From JBAXSK01 sp044358815 (GTDB lineage: Bacteria > Cyanobacteriota > Cyanobacteriia > Pseudanabaenales > Pseudanabaenaceae): DNA of 25,076 bases. The position numbers and the translations under genes were made by a program. Shown here piece after piece: positions 1 through 7,949 of this stretch (within the stretch, counting starts at the first letter, position 1; the number at the start of each line of letters is the position of its first letter). The DNA lies in assembly GCA_044358815.1 (NCBI GenBank), contig JBIKNH010000042.1:1-25076 (forward strand), written 5' to 3'. Below the pieces are notes generated by a model that saw only the letters and a program-made list of their open reading frames with translations, made no database searches and had not been told where the DNA came from.

Positions 1-224
1 AGTCAACAATACTTTCCGTCAAAGAATTGGCAGATTAGTAAGGAAGACATTATCTTTCTCCAAGAAGTTGAAAAATCATATTGGCTCTATTTGGTACTTC
101 ATACATCATTACAATGCCTCACTCTCATCCTAAACATTACTTTGCACCACTACCCCTTATTGAAGTATTAGCGGAATGGCTTGTCAAACCCCACCGATCA
201 CCTATGGGCTTAACCATCAGATGA
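1..224 (+). other. Possible 3' relic of a gene at the left edge
   Basis: Frame 1 is open from the window edge to a TAG at 169-171 (56 codons, starting SQQYFPSKNWQISKED). An overlapping frame holds ATG 114 to TGA 222-224 (36 codons, containing the plausible-looking APLPLIEVLAEWLVKPHR). Neither is recognised. The two frames together could be the frameshifted end of a decayed gene, which would match the broken toxin gene next to it, but open frames of this size also arise by chance. No ribosome binding site or terminator is apparent. Confidence 0.2.
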
Positions 225-264
225 TAAGACGATCTAACCTGAAATATCCAACAGTTTCTCAGTT

Positions 265-657
265 CTATACAGCTTCTAACAACAAAACCCGATATCCCGC
301 TTGCACAAAATGAAAATCCGCCGTAGCCGCATCAATCAAACTATTCTCTGACATCACCGTAAAAGAAATACAATCTGTCTGTCAAACCCCAATCCTTCTC
401 TGGTCTAGCCCCATAAAGCTCCAAAGCCCGATCCAACAACGCCGTATCCACACTAACCACCCTAATATTTGGAGTTTGATAACACTGTCGAATAAATTGA
501 GAAGCAGCACCAGGATTCATTGCACTAAATGCATTTCCCACCTCAACCAACACCGCCTCAGTTACCTATACCTCCCTCGCATTGTAAACCCTCGGTAATA
601 GAACTAATTCAGCAACGCTTGAGTAAATGACGTATCTAGCAATAATCACTCACTCAT
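265..657 (-). pseudogene. Degraded PIN-domain (VapC-like) toxin
   Basis: Reading leftwards, the ATG at 657-655 overlaps the antitoxin stop as TGATG, the usual coupling of a toxin-antitoxin pair. After three codons there is a TGA (648-646), directly followed in frame by LLLDTSF, the start of a PIN domain with its first catalytic Asp. The coding signal then breaks off (another stop, a missing middle) and resumes around 560 with EAVLVEVGNAF and runs through SVDTALLDRALELYGARPEKDWGLTD. There the tandem CTGTCTGT at 375-382 (ACAG duplicated on the coding strand) shifts the frame; removing one copy restores CISFTVMSENSLIDAATADF and HFVQAGYRVLLLEAV up to the TAG at 265-267. PIN proteins of this type normally have about 130-140 residues, so roughly 40-50 residues are missing from the middle. 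Three independent lesions make a functional RNase very unlikely. Family assignment is from motifs. Confidence 0.75.
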
Positions 658-887
658 CACACATTGTCATCCTGTCGTTTAGGAGTTCCATACAAATAAT
701 GATCGTGTTCAGCAGACCAGTCTTCAGGAGCATCAACCGTTCCCGTCAAATTCTCTAATAAATCCCAAGCATTCTGAACAGGAGCCACTTCTTCAGGAAC
801 AATCGTAATTAAATAGCGTTTATTTCGCTCAAGTTTAAGCGGTTTATCTGGTGTAAGCACCGACCCATCAAAAGTAACTGATAGCAA
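657..887 (-). CDS. Antitoxin-like small protein of the PIN toxin pair
   Basis: A 76-residue protein beginning with a short beta-rich stretch (SVTFDGSVLTPDKPLKLE, then KRYLITIV) and a more acidic C-terminal half (WDLLENLTGTVDAPEDWSAE). This layout is typical of small cyanobacterial antitoxins encoded directly ahead of PIN toxins, which bind and block the toxin and repress their own operon. Its TGA overlaps the ATG of the toxin relic. The first start available in this frame is TTG at 887; no in-frame ATG lies just upstream, so the true start may lie a few codons upstream and may itself be mutated (YE precedes the TTG, as in relatives that begin a few residues earlier). It may now be an orphan antitoxin. 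The toxin-pair inference rests on the neighbour as much as on the sequence. Confidence 0.6.
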   Translation of the reverse strand: MLSVTFDGSVLTPDKPLKLERNKRYLITIVPEEVAPVQNAWDLLENLTGTVDAPEDWSAEHDHYLYGTPKRQDDNV

Positions 888-1279
888 TTCATAACAATGT
901 TTTAGTAGGCTACATTGACCATCTTATATCCTATCGAACAGATGAGGGATGTTTGCGAAAACTTTGCGATCGCCCACAAGCTTAATTTCAATTGTGGGGA
1001 ATAAGAAGAACAAGAGATAGATTTAGTTAGCCATTGATGCCGACACTCGTGCAATAGTTGGAGCGTATATTGGAGAACATTCTCGGCGTTGAGCAAAGAA
1101 ACAACATATAACTCACCCCCCAACTCACCCCATTAAATAGATTATTTAATTATTATCTTGAAAAAGGTCATAAACTTTGCCAATGCTCTAGATTAAAGGC
1201 ATTTATTGAGATGTGCCTATCTGCTGACTTACTGACTCAGTTATCCATTTGCTCTAGTTAGTCTACAACGCAATTACTT
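888..1279. other. Spacer without a supported gene
   Basis: About 390 bp between the antitoxin and the permease. It holds one HIP1 octamer (966-973) and a short tandem repeat (1110-1133). A 73-codon open frame on the minus strand (1123-902) has no recognisable family, an odd composition rich in Ser and Cys, and no ribosome binding site, so it is not called. The promoter of the permease should lie here but no convincing -35/-10 pair was found. Confidence 0.5.
1110..1133 (+). repeat. 12-bp imperfect tandem repeat, 2 copies
   Basis: AACTCACCCCCC followed by AACTCACCCCAT; ten of twelve positions agree. It is one of several 12-bp tandem duplications of unrelated sequence in this window. Confidence 0.6.
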
Positions 1280-2920
1280 ATGTTTACCATTAATGAATGG
1301 CTCGATAAAATCGGTGACTGGAACCCACAATTACTGCGAGAAATTCGTGGTCGCCTCAAGTTCCGTAGTTTGCTGGTGGCGGTGATGGTGGCACTACTGG
1401 TGCAAGTCATCATGATTTTATTTTTTACCCAAGTAACCCCTGGCGGCATTTGTACTGGTCCCCTCAGAACCTGCCCTTTTACCCCTTGGGATCGCTGGTG
1501 GATCAATCAGTTTCGGATTTTGTCCTGGGTAATTCCCTTAATGTTATTCGTTAATGTGGTTTATACCCTAGTCGGTGATCTACTCCAAGAAGAGAAGTTA
1601 GGGACATTCAATTTTATTCGCCTTAGCCCGCGCTCTAGTGGCAGTGTCTTAGTCGGAAAAATCCTCGGCGTGCCCATGTTGGGTTATATAGCAACGCTAT
1701 TGTTTATGCCCTATCACATTGTCACTAGTATTGCTGTGAAAGTTGATCTAGGGTTTCTACTGAGCTACTACAGCATTGTCTTATTGATGACATTGCTACT
1801 GGCTAGTTTCTCGGTCTTAACTGCTTTTCTGAGTAGCAATTCGACATTTATTGGCTCTAATCAAATGTCAAGTTTACCCATCGTCTGGACAGGGTTAACC
1901 CTAGTTTTTGTCTGGCCCGTATTTATTTTATGGAATCTACAAACTGTATGGCGCGAACAATCAGAACTGTTTATCAATTCACCAGCCAGTAATTTAAATA
2001 TTCAATGGTTTACCTTACCGATTACCAGTAGCTCTTTTTTAGCGCATTTTTTCTTATTTGCCCAATTAATTACGCTGCTTGTGGTTATATGGCGCTTATT
2101 AGGACGGCGTTTTTACAATCCTGATACAACGGTAATTAGTAAGCGACAAAGTTATTTTTTAGCAGCTTATTTAAATGTTTCAGCTATTGGTTTTTTTGTG
2201 CACTCAGCAAGGACTGGAGATTCTGACCAAATCATCAGTGACTGGTTATTTTTGGGCACAACCTATGTAATTAACTGGATTCTGTTACTGGGAATTAGTT
2301 TGTCAGTATCACCAAAACGCCAGCATTTACTGGACTGGGTACGATATGGCGCTTGGCATCATCATCGTCACGGTTATGACTTGGGGCAACTAATCCAAGA
2401 TTTGCTTTGGTCAGAAAAAAGCCCTGCTACTTTAGCCATTGTGGTTAACATTCTGATTAGTCAAATTCCCCTTTGGCTATTTTGGCAGGTTCAGGGACGC
2501 GGTACCTATGATCGAGGAGATATATTTGTAACTGGTCCTGATGTCAGTATTAATCCTTCCGTTACTAGTCTCCGATTTTGGATTATCCAAGGCTCCCTAT
2601 GGCTCACTATTTTGCTCTATAGTTTGGTGATTCAATTAGGTAAATTCCTCAAAACTCGCAACCCTGATGCTTGGACCGCTGGCGCAGTTATCGGTTTGAT
2701 CTTCCTACCAGGTACAGTATTACGAGTCTTATCCCTAATGCCAGAAAAATATCCAGCCCTCTGGTTATTTTTTGGTTCCCCTTGGGCGGCATTAATCCAT
2801 ATCAAGAATCCCAATTCTGTAGTGATTGCTTTTATGGCGCAGTTAGTGGTGATTGGGATTTTAGGCGCTTTCTTGTACGGTAAACTTACCCAAGGTCTTA
2901 AGGCTTTGAATGGGAAATAA
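1280..2920 (+). CDS. ABC-2-type transporter permease, about 12 membrane spans
   Basis: A 546-residue, strongly hydrophobic inner-membrane protein. Spans can be drawn at roughly residues 30-50, 80-98, 130-150, 158-184, 198-219, 252-272, 291-308, 322-343, 383-402, 433-452, 466-485 and 515-533. The cytoplasmic N-terminus NPQLLREIRGRLK and the stretch LGTFNFIRLSPRSSGSVLVG before the third span resemble a cyanobacterial family of ABC-2 permeases. In ABC-2 exporters such a segment couples the permease to its ATPase. No ATPase gene is adjacent, so the partner must be encoded elsewhere; substrate unknown. Two loop cysteines (residues 58 and 65) lie in the first outer loop. The ATG at 1280 is chosen because the conserved N-terminus starts just after it; no clear ribosome binding site is seen. 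The gene stands alone, convergent with the kinase downstream. Confidence 0.75.
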   Translation: MFTINEWLDKIGDWNPQLLREIRGRLKFRSLLVAVMVALLVQVIMILFFTQVTPGGICTGPLRTCPFTPWDRWWINQFRILSWVIPLMLFVNVVYTLVGDLLQEEKLGTFNFIRLSPRSSGSVLVGKILGVPMLGYIATLLFMPYHIVTSIAVKVDLGFLLSYYSIVLLMTLLLASFSVLTAFLSSNSTFIGSNQMSSLPIVWTGLTLVFVWPVFILWNLQTVWREQSELFINSPASNLNIQWFTLPITSSSFLAHFFLFAQLITLLVVIWRLLGRRFYNPDTTVISKRQSYFLAAYLNVSAIGFFVHSARTGDSDQIISDWLFLGTTYVINWILLLGISLSVSPKRQHLLDWVRYGAWHHHRHGYDLGQLIQDLLWSEKSPATLAIVVNILISQIPLWLFWQVQGRGTYDRGDIFVTGPDVSINPSVTSLRFWIIQGSLWLTILLYSLVIQLGKFLKTRNPDAWTAGAVIGLIFLPGTVLRVLSLMPEKYPALWLFFGSPWAALIHIKNPNSVVIAFMAQLVVIGILGAFLYGKLTQGLKALNGK

Positions 2921-2950
2921 ATTAGTGAATGGTTATTAGATAGCTATTTA

Positions 2951-2992
2951 ACAGATGGATTGAACTAATGAACTTGCGCTCAATTCATCTGT
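2951..2992. terminator. Inverted repeat between convergent genes, probable bidirectional terminator
   Basis: ACAGATGGATTGA (2951-2963) pairs with TCAATTCATCTGT (2980-2992): a 13-bp stem with one G-T wobble and a 16-nt loop, followed by a T-rich stretch. It sits in the 101-bp gap between the permease and kinase ends. GC content of the stem is low, so termination strength is uncertain. Confidence 0.5.
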
Positions 2993-3021
2993 AATTGCTT
3001 TTATAGCTTTGAGAGAACTAT

Positions 3022-4938
3022 CTAAGGCAATTGCACAGTGGGATTAATCCGATAACTATTCACGATCTTCTCGTACTCCGGTTTCAGGCGTTCGTACTGT
3101 TCACTCAAAACCCCAGTGGTCAAAACCGAAACTTTATTCCCTTTCTGTTCAATAAAACTATTCCCCAGAATATCCCCTTGAATCCCCTGAATATTTTCCT
3201 TAAATCCCCAAACAATTAGACTACTACCGTCAGGTTGGGGCACCGGTTCCTGCATAAAGAAGCCAGATTTATTCCCAAAAGTATTTTGTAGAAAATTCTG
3301 CAAAGCAGAGACCAACTGATCCCTAGACATTCCTGGTGGTGCACTGAAAATATCCACCCCAATCAAAGCATTTTTAGAAGGATCAAACCAAAGTTGAATT
3401 ACTTCCCCGGGCTTGCTGCCATCTTGCAAATCCCATCCAGTGGGAATATTCATTGTGAACAAACCGGAAGGATGGCGATAGGGTTGAGTACTCGTGATTT
3501 CCACCTGCAAAAAACGACTATTAGCATTTTGAGCAGGCTGGGAAGGATTATTTTTGGGAATAGTCCGAGATGTAGTTGGTTCAGGGGGAGCACTAGGACT
3601 AGGTTCCGGTGTACTATCCGACGCATCAGGAACCTGATCAGGGCTTTTCTCTATGCCTTTGTCCACTGATCTTTCTGACACAGTGGGAGATTTAGCCCCA
3701 GGAGCATCAGCAGACCGATGGGGTAATTTGGCAATGGTCACCACTGCTGCCCCCACCGTAGCCGCTAAGACCGCCGCCACAATCACCCAAGGATTCTGTT
3801 TAGACTGCGCTGGTTTAGGGGGTAAGCCCTGGGGTAAATTTGGGAAAGCACTTTGGGAAGGACTTTGGGGCTGACTTTGGAGATTTCCTAGAGGGCGTTC
3901 CGCTGGATAACTTAAGGGCTGTTGAGGTTGAATCTGTGGCGGCGAGATCACCGTTGGCGGAGTGATTCCTGCTGGTGTACTTCCTGCTGGCGTGATTGGT
4001 GGGTTTTGGTACGACTGAGGGGTAACCACTGTAGAACTGATAACATTTGGCGTGTTAATTGCTTGGGTTGGGGCTATAGCTCCAGGGGCAGCAATAGCAC
4101 TAAGCGCCTTAAAAGCTTCTCCAGCATTGGGATACCGTTGCCGGAAATCGTAGCGCACCATAATCTGCAAAACTTCCGCAAAACTATCACTCACCGCTGG
4201 GGCATATTGTCGCCAGACTACTTCCCCCGTATCCGGATCTTCCATTAAATGATCTGGACTAATTCCCGTTAATAATTGAATCGCAATCATACCCACTGCA
4301 TAAACATCACTACTTAAACGGGGTTTTCCTTTAGCTTGTTCGCTGGGCATATAACCTGGGGAACCAATACTCACGGTTACATTAGTTTGACCTTGGGTAT
4401 TGGTGCTTAAAACACTGACATCTTTGACCGCCCCGAAATCAATTAGCATAATTTTGGCATCCCGTTGGCGACGCATCAGATTCGCTAATTTAATATCACG
4501 GTGAATTACCTGCTGTTGATGTACAAAAGCCAAAATCTCTAAAATCTCTAGGGTCAAACCCAGCACCTGCGATTCTGGTAAACGGGTTCCTGAAGGAAAC
4601 TCTTCCAGTAAACTATGCCCATCTACAAATTCTTCTACGAGAAAAAATTCATCATTCTCGGTAAAATAGGCAAATAAATCGGGGATTTGGGGATGAGCAT
4701 TACCAATGCGATAGAGATATTCCGCTTCACGTTCAAATAGGTTGCGGGCAATGGACTGCACTGCGGCACTGGTATCCTTGAGGCGTAACTGTTTGACGAC
4801 GCACTGAGGCTTACCAGGTAAATCCATGTCCTGAGCGAGATAGGTATCGCCAAAACCGCCACTACCAAGCACTTGCACAATTTTATATCGATTGCGGAGG
4901 GTCTTTCCTAGCATAGATTTAGATCGTGGTTGGATCAT
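3022..4938 (-). CDS. Membrane-anchored Ser/Thr protein kinase with PsbP/Mog1-like C-terminal domain
   Basis: A 638-residue Hanks-type kinase. Visible kinase elements: Gly-rich loop GSGGFGDTY (25-33), lysine in CVVKQ (K49), alphaC Glu in EREAEYL (about E71), catalytic loop HRDIKLAN (146-153), DFGAVKD (167-173) and SPGYMPSEQ (193-201). All residues needed for catalysis are present. A Pro/Thr/Gln-rich linker (about 285-380) leads to one membrane span (WVIVAAVLAATVGAAVVTIA, 384-403), then an acidic Pro/Ser-rich stalk (410-470) and a C-terminal domain (about 485-635, SGLFTMNIPTGWDL onward) that resembles the PsbP/Mog1-like fold attached to other cyanobacterial kinases, presumably a lumenal or periplasmic sensor. 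Autophosphorylation and target phosphorylation are expected; targets unknown. An ATG nine codons in (4914) gives MLGKTLRNRYKI, the usual family start, and may be the true one. Long upstream spacer, no operon partner. Confidence 0.88.
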   Translation of the reverse strand: MIQPRSKSMLGKTLRNRYKIVQVLGSGGFGDTYLAQDMDLPGKPQCVVKQLRLKDTSAAVQSIARNLFEREAEYLYRIGNAHPQIPDLFAYFTENDEFFLVEEFVDGHSLLEEFPSGTRLPESQVLGLTLEILEILAFVHQQQVIHRDIKLANLMRRQRDAKIMLIDFGAVKDVSVLSTNTQGQTNVTVSIGSPGYMPSEQAKGKPRLSSDVYAVGMIAIQLLTGISPDHLMEDPDTGEVVWRQYAPAVSDSFAEVLQIMVRYDFRQRYPNAGEAFKALSAIAAPGAIAPTQAINTPNVISSTVVTPQSYQNPPITPAGSTPAGITPPTVISPPQIQPQQPLSYPAERPLGNLQSQPQSPSQSAFPNLPQGLPPKPAQSKQNPWVIVAAVLAATVGAAVVTIAKLPHRSADAPGAKSPTVSERSVDKGIEKSPDQVPDASDSTPEPSPSAPPEPTTSRTIPKNNPSQPAQNANSRFLQVEITSTQPYRHPSGLFTMNIPTGWDLQDGSKPGEVIQLWFDPSKNALIGVDIFSAPPGMSRDQLVSALQNFLQNTFGNKSGFFMQEPVPQPDGSSLIVWGFKENIQGIQGDILGNSFIEQKGNKVSVLTTGVLSEQYERLKPEYEKIVNSYRINPTVQLP

Positions 4939-5319
4939 GGGGTGGGTTTGACTGATTATCTCATGTTACACAAAAGTCTCAATAGGTGTCAGTAACTGCC
5001 ATTACCCTAATGATTACTCCGGTGGTTATGACAACACCTCAACAAATTCTCTATGTGCTATATTCTCTAATTTTCTGTTCTGACTTTGCGCTGATTTCAT
5101 GTTGAGATTCATTAAAGATTCTGTAATCTTCACCCTCTGAAATTTCTACCCTTCAATAAATGCCCAAGATCCCTAATTCCATCATATCAATACATTCTCT
5201 TTCCATACTGAATCACCTAAAATTTACACCCTTACCATTTCTATACATCAGTCTCCTAGACACCTAAATTGCACCTAGAATAGAGAACTAGAATAACAAG
5301 AATTAATTAATAGGAACCA
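4939..5319. other. Upstream spacer of the kinase
   Basis: About 380 bp, AT-rich, with no open frame that resembles a gene on either strand. The minus-strand promoter of the kinase should lie near 4940-5050, but no convincing consensus was found. Confidence 0.4.
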
Positions 5320-5586
5320 ATGAGCAAAAACTCACTGAATCAAAATCCGCTAATCAAAACTAATCACAATGCCACTAGTAATGCCACTAGTTAAGATGCG
5401 CTGGCAAAGATGGGGCGTTACCTAACTTCACAACAAGTCCTACAAAAAACCTTAAACAGGGCTTTGCCATAAATTCACCCTAAATTTACCCCAGGAATTT
5501 ATGCTCCCAAGGCAGTAAGTAATTATTCTGATCAAACACCATCATTGCCCTCGCCACAGTGCTTGCCACCGCGTACAAAACATTAA
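5320..5586 (+). pseudogene. Possible degraded ORF interrupted by two in-frame TAA codons
   Basis: ATG 5320 (preceded by AGGAACC) opens 24 codons (MSKNSLNQNPLIKTNHNATS, then NATS) to TAA 5392-5394. The same frame continues with DALAKMGRYLTSQQVLQKTL to TAA 5470-5472, then IHPKFTPGIYAPKAVSNYSD to TAA 5584-5586. The middle segment looks protein-like (amphipathic helix pattern), which suggests a small gene broken by stop codons. The family is not recognised. The alternative is that the first 24 codons are a leader peptide, or that the whole frame is chance. Only TAA stops interrupt it. Confidence 0.3.
5368..5391 (+). repeat. 12-bp perfect tandem repeat, 2 copies
   Basis: AATGCCACTAGT occurs twice with no gap, just before a TAA. 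In the frame of the putative relic it encodes NATS twice. Confidence 0.85.
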
Positions 5587-5763
5587 TAAAGATTAACCAA
5601 GACCAAACAAAGAATTAAATTAACGGCTGCCACAGAAAAACCAGTGAAACTTATGTGTTACAGTGATGGACGAGAATTAATTCGGCTGTAGTGTTTGTGT
5701 CAAGTAGCAACAGGCTTCTCTCCGAATCTAACCCTCTAAACTATTTGATTCTGGAGATCATCG

Positions 5764-6063
5764 ATGTCAATTTACGTTGGTAACTTGTCCTATGACGTTA
5801 CCCAAGACGATGTAAAAAACGTTTTTGCTGAATACGGTACAGTGAAGCGCGTACAATTACCCACTGACCGCGAAACAGGTCGCCCCCGTGGTTTCGGGTT
5901 CGTGGAAATGAGTAATGAAGCCGAGGAAACCGCTGCCATTAACGCCTTAGATGGTGCTGGCTGGATGGGACGCGACATCAAAGTGAACAAGGCTAACCCC
6001 ATTGAGAGAAATAATCGCCCTGATGCCAGAGGTGGTTATGGTAACCGTGGTGGACAACGTTAG
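5764..6063 (+). CDS. RNA-binding protein with a single RRM (cyanobacterial Rbp family)
   Basis: A 99-residue protein. RNP2 is IYVGNL (3-8) and RNP1 is RGFGFVEM (about 42-49), with the conserved aromatic residues in place, so it should bind single-stranded RNA. The RRM covers about residues 1-80; the tail is short and Gly/Arg-rich (ARGGYGNRGGQR), as in the type I Rbp proteins of cyanobacteria, many of which accumulate in the cold and some of which help localise thylakoid mRNAs. GGAG at 5753-5756 is a good ribosome binding site seven bases before the ATG. The gene has a long spacer in front, compatible with the long 5' leaders known for this family, and a long structured region behind it. It is convergent with the histidine kinase at 6482. 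Which paralogue it is cannot be told from sequence alone. Confidence 0.93.
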   Translation: MSIYVGNLSYDVTQDDVKNVFAEYGTVKRVQLPTDRETGRPRGFGFVEMSNEAEETAAINALDGAGWMGRDIKVNKANPIERNNRPDARGGYGNRGGQR

Positions 6064-6125
6064 ATCCTAGACTTGTTAGATCCTGGCTTAGGTTGGTAAT
6101 TTGATTTAACCTAGTTGGATCTAAC
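6059..6125 (+). repeat. Direct and inverted repeats forming a stem-loop at the rbp 3' end
   Basis: GTTAGATCCT occurs at 6059-6068 and again at 6075-6084. The second copy pairs with GGATCTAAC at 6117-6125, and inside that stem TAGGTT (6089-6094) pairs with AACCTA (6108-6113). The first copy can compete for the same 3' arm. No U-tract follows, so this is better read as a 3' UTR structure than as a terminator. Confidence 0.55.
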
Positions 6126-6360
6126 ATAGCTAGATTTGCTCTGGTTAATCTAACCTCAATCGTTTACTTTAATTTTTCACCTTGCGCAATTGTCTACACA
6201 CAATACACCTTGCTCAGACAAATTGTTTCAGGCTTTGGTTGGTTTGTTCAGGACACATCGGAAATATCCCTCGGAACTGTTCCCTAGTTAAATTTGCTTT
6301 TTAGCCCCATTGCTAATCAAAAAGTTTAATTGCGTTTGCCCGTGTTGAAATTACAAAATT

Positions 6361-6400
6361 AAGCCTAAGAAAGAGCCATAAACCGTTCTTCCTTAGGCTT
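6361..6400. terminator. Strong hairpin terminator between convergent rbp and histidine kinase genes
   Basis: AAGCCTAAG (6361-6369) pairs perfectly with CTTAGGCTT (6392-6400); pairing probably extends inward past one mismatch (AAAGA with TTCTT). The plus strand runs into TGTTATTGGATTTTT and the minus strand into TTAATTTTG, so it could stop transcription from both sides. If it ends the rbp transcript, that mRNA has a 3' UTR of about 300 nt. Confidence 0.8.
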
Positions 6401-6461
6401 TGTTATTGGATTTTTATCATGAATTTTGTGATTGATTTGATTAGTTAATTAGAGTCTGGGG

Positions 6462-6489
6462 ATCAACTCAAAAAAATCAACTCAAAAAA
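6462..6489 (-). repeat. 14-bp perfect tandem repeat, 2 copies
   Basis: ATCAACTCAAAAAA occurs twice in a row (6462-6475, 6476-6489). The second copy contains the stop codon of the histidine kinase, so the duplication lies at the gene end and changes the coding sequence little or not at all. Confidence 0.85.
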
Positions 6490-7822
6490 ACGGCAGAAAA
6501 ATCGTCAAGATTTCCCCATCATAGGCAGCACGATGGGAATGCAACCGCACCGTTAACTTACCCCCCAAAGCTTGGAGCAAAGTTTTTGTTGTAGGCAAAC
6601 TCAGGCTCACCGTCCCAGTTTCTGGTTGTAACATCAGCCATTGCCCCACCGCCTGCAACAACGGCAACTCCCCCGATACCTGTGATTTATGATCAATCTG
6701 GGAAATAAATTGAATTTTTAGATAATCTCCAGCAGCAGCCACTGACACCTGAATATGGCTATCACTGGGAAAACTCCGCGCTAGCCGATCCACCAAACCA
6801 CTTAAAACCTGCGTCAAAAGCTGACCATTACTCAAAATCAGCGGCAAATCAGCGGGTAATTCCATGGACAGGGACAAATGCCGCCGCGCCACCTGCCCTT
6901 CCCAGCGGGTCAAGCTATCTTGCAGAATTTCTCTGATGGATGTGGCTTCAAGGGGGATCGTGTCACTGTCCAGTTGTGCCGCCTCAAAAATCAGGTTAAA
7001 CCGCTCAATTTGCTCGGTACACTCCGCATCAATTTTATCCAGTCGCTGTTTAATCTCATTGGTGACATCTTTCCGCCGCTTCATCGATCTGACCAACATC
7101 CGAATCGTGGTGAGGGGGGTGCGTACCTCATGGGTAATAGCCCGAATAATATCTACCTCTTGTAAGTCAGGGATCGGTAACTCTGGCTGGGTGGTGTGGG
7201 TCATTAATAACGTACCCAACTTTGCCATCACCCAATATTCCGGCACTTTGAGAGGATAGCGCTCCAAATGATCCGCTAGTAAGACCTCCTGATATTTGGC
7301 AGTAATACGCTCCTGCAAAATACCTAAAATCTTCCCAATGGGAGCAGGGTGCAAGCTCCATAGACAACTGTGATTAGCGGTGACTACGGCAATATGAAAA
7401 AACTCTGTCAGTAAGACTAAAAACCATTCTTCGTCGGTGGAGTCATCCACAATGGGGATCACTTGATCTAGGGCAATGGGAGCCGCACCGATGGGAAATA
7501 ACGTTGATTGACTACTACTAAAAATCCAAGTCTCAATCTCATGGGGTACAGTCACCGGAGCTAGTAAACCATGACTCAGATAGGGGTGATTTGTGAGCAA
7601 CACCCCAGACAGTGGCGGCGTAACCATAGAAACCTCAGCCCCCAAGTCCATTGGTCCTGTTAGTCCCTGATACTCTGTCAACTGGGGTAAAAACTGTTGC
7701 AACACAGCCAAGGTTTTCTGCCAAAACTCTTTAGCTGCGGATTGGTGTAGCTCTTCTACCAAAAGCCGTAACGACGGGTTGCGTCCTAGCTCTGCCTGTA
7801 ATGCTTGGTAAATAACGCCCAA
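6482..7822 (-). CDS. Histidine kinase with intact H-box but eroded ATPase domain
   Basis: 446 residues, no membrane span. The N-terminal half (about 1-215) is a sensory region without a motif I can name with confidence. The HisKA dimerisation helix has IRAITHEVRTPLTTIRMLVR with H231 as the expected phospho-acceptor, followed by a second helix ending near FEAAQLDS. The C-terminal HATPase-like part is badly degenerate: where the N box (NLLDNA-like) should be there is LSGLVDRLAR (341-350), lacking the Mg-binding Asn, and no DxGxG or GxGxG box follows, only the end ALGGKLTVRLHSHRAAYD. It may therefore be a phosphotransfer or phosphatase protein, or accept phosphate from a partner kinase. The start is TTG, supported by AGGAG at 7833-7829 on the minus strand. 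It lies 127 bp downstream of psb27 on the same strand, a possible operon. Confidence 0.8.
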   Translation of the reverse strand: MGVIYQALQAELGRNPSLRLLVEELHQSAAKEFWQKTLAVLQQFLPQLTEYQGLTGPMDLGAEVSMVTPPLSGVLLTNHPYLSHGLLAPVTVPHEIETWIFSSSQSTLFPIGAAPIALDQVIPIVDDSTDEEWFLVLLTEFFHIAVVTANHSCLWSLHPAPIGKILGILQERITAKYQEVLLADHLERYPLKVPEYWVMAKLGTLLMTHTTQPELPIPDLQEVDIIRAITHEVRTPLTTIRMLVRSMKRRKDVTNEIKQRLDKIDAECTEQIERFNLIFEAAQLDSDTIPLEATSIREILQDSLTRWEGQVARRHLSLSMELPADLPLILSNGQLLTQVLSGLVDRLARSFPSDSHIQVSVAAAGDYLKIQFISQIDHKSQVSGELPLLQAVGQWLMLQPETGTVSLSLPTTKTLLQALGGKLTVRLHSHRAAYDGEILTIFLPFF

Positions 7823-7949
7823 ATGTAGCTCCTAGTGTAGTTATAGCTCTTCAGTTACCGCTTGTGAGGCATTACGTTCCCATGGCACGAGGCAAACAGC
7901 AACCAATGGGGTAACATCCGAGCTATGCAGCTATGACCTAGCTCAGCAC

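Noticed and set aside
646..648. TGA in the toxin relic as a recoded (selenocysteine) codon
   Set aside because: Two further lesions follow in the same gene and no selenocysteine element is seen; simple decay explains it.
902..1123. 73-codon minus-strand open frame
   Set aside because: Unusual Ser/Cys-rich composition, no family resemblance, no ribosome binding site; likely chance.
3394..3669. Plus-strand frames opposite the Ser/Thr kinase
   Set aside because: They lie antisense to conserved protein-coding sequence and have no recognisable features.
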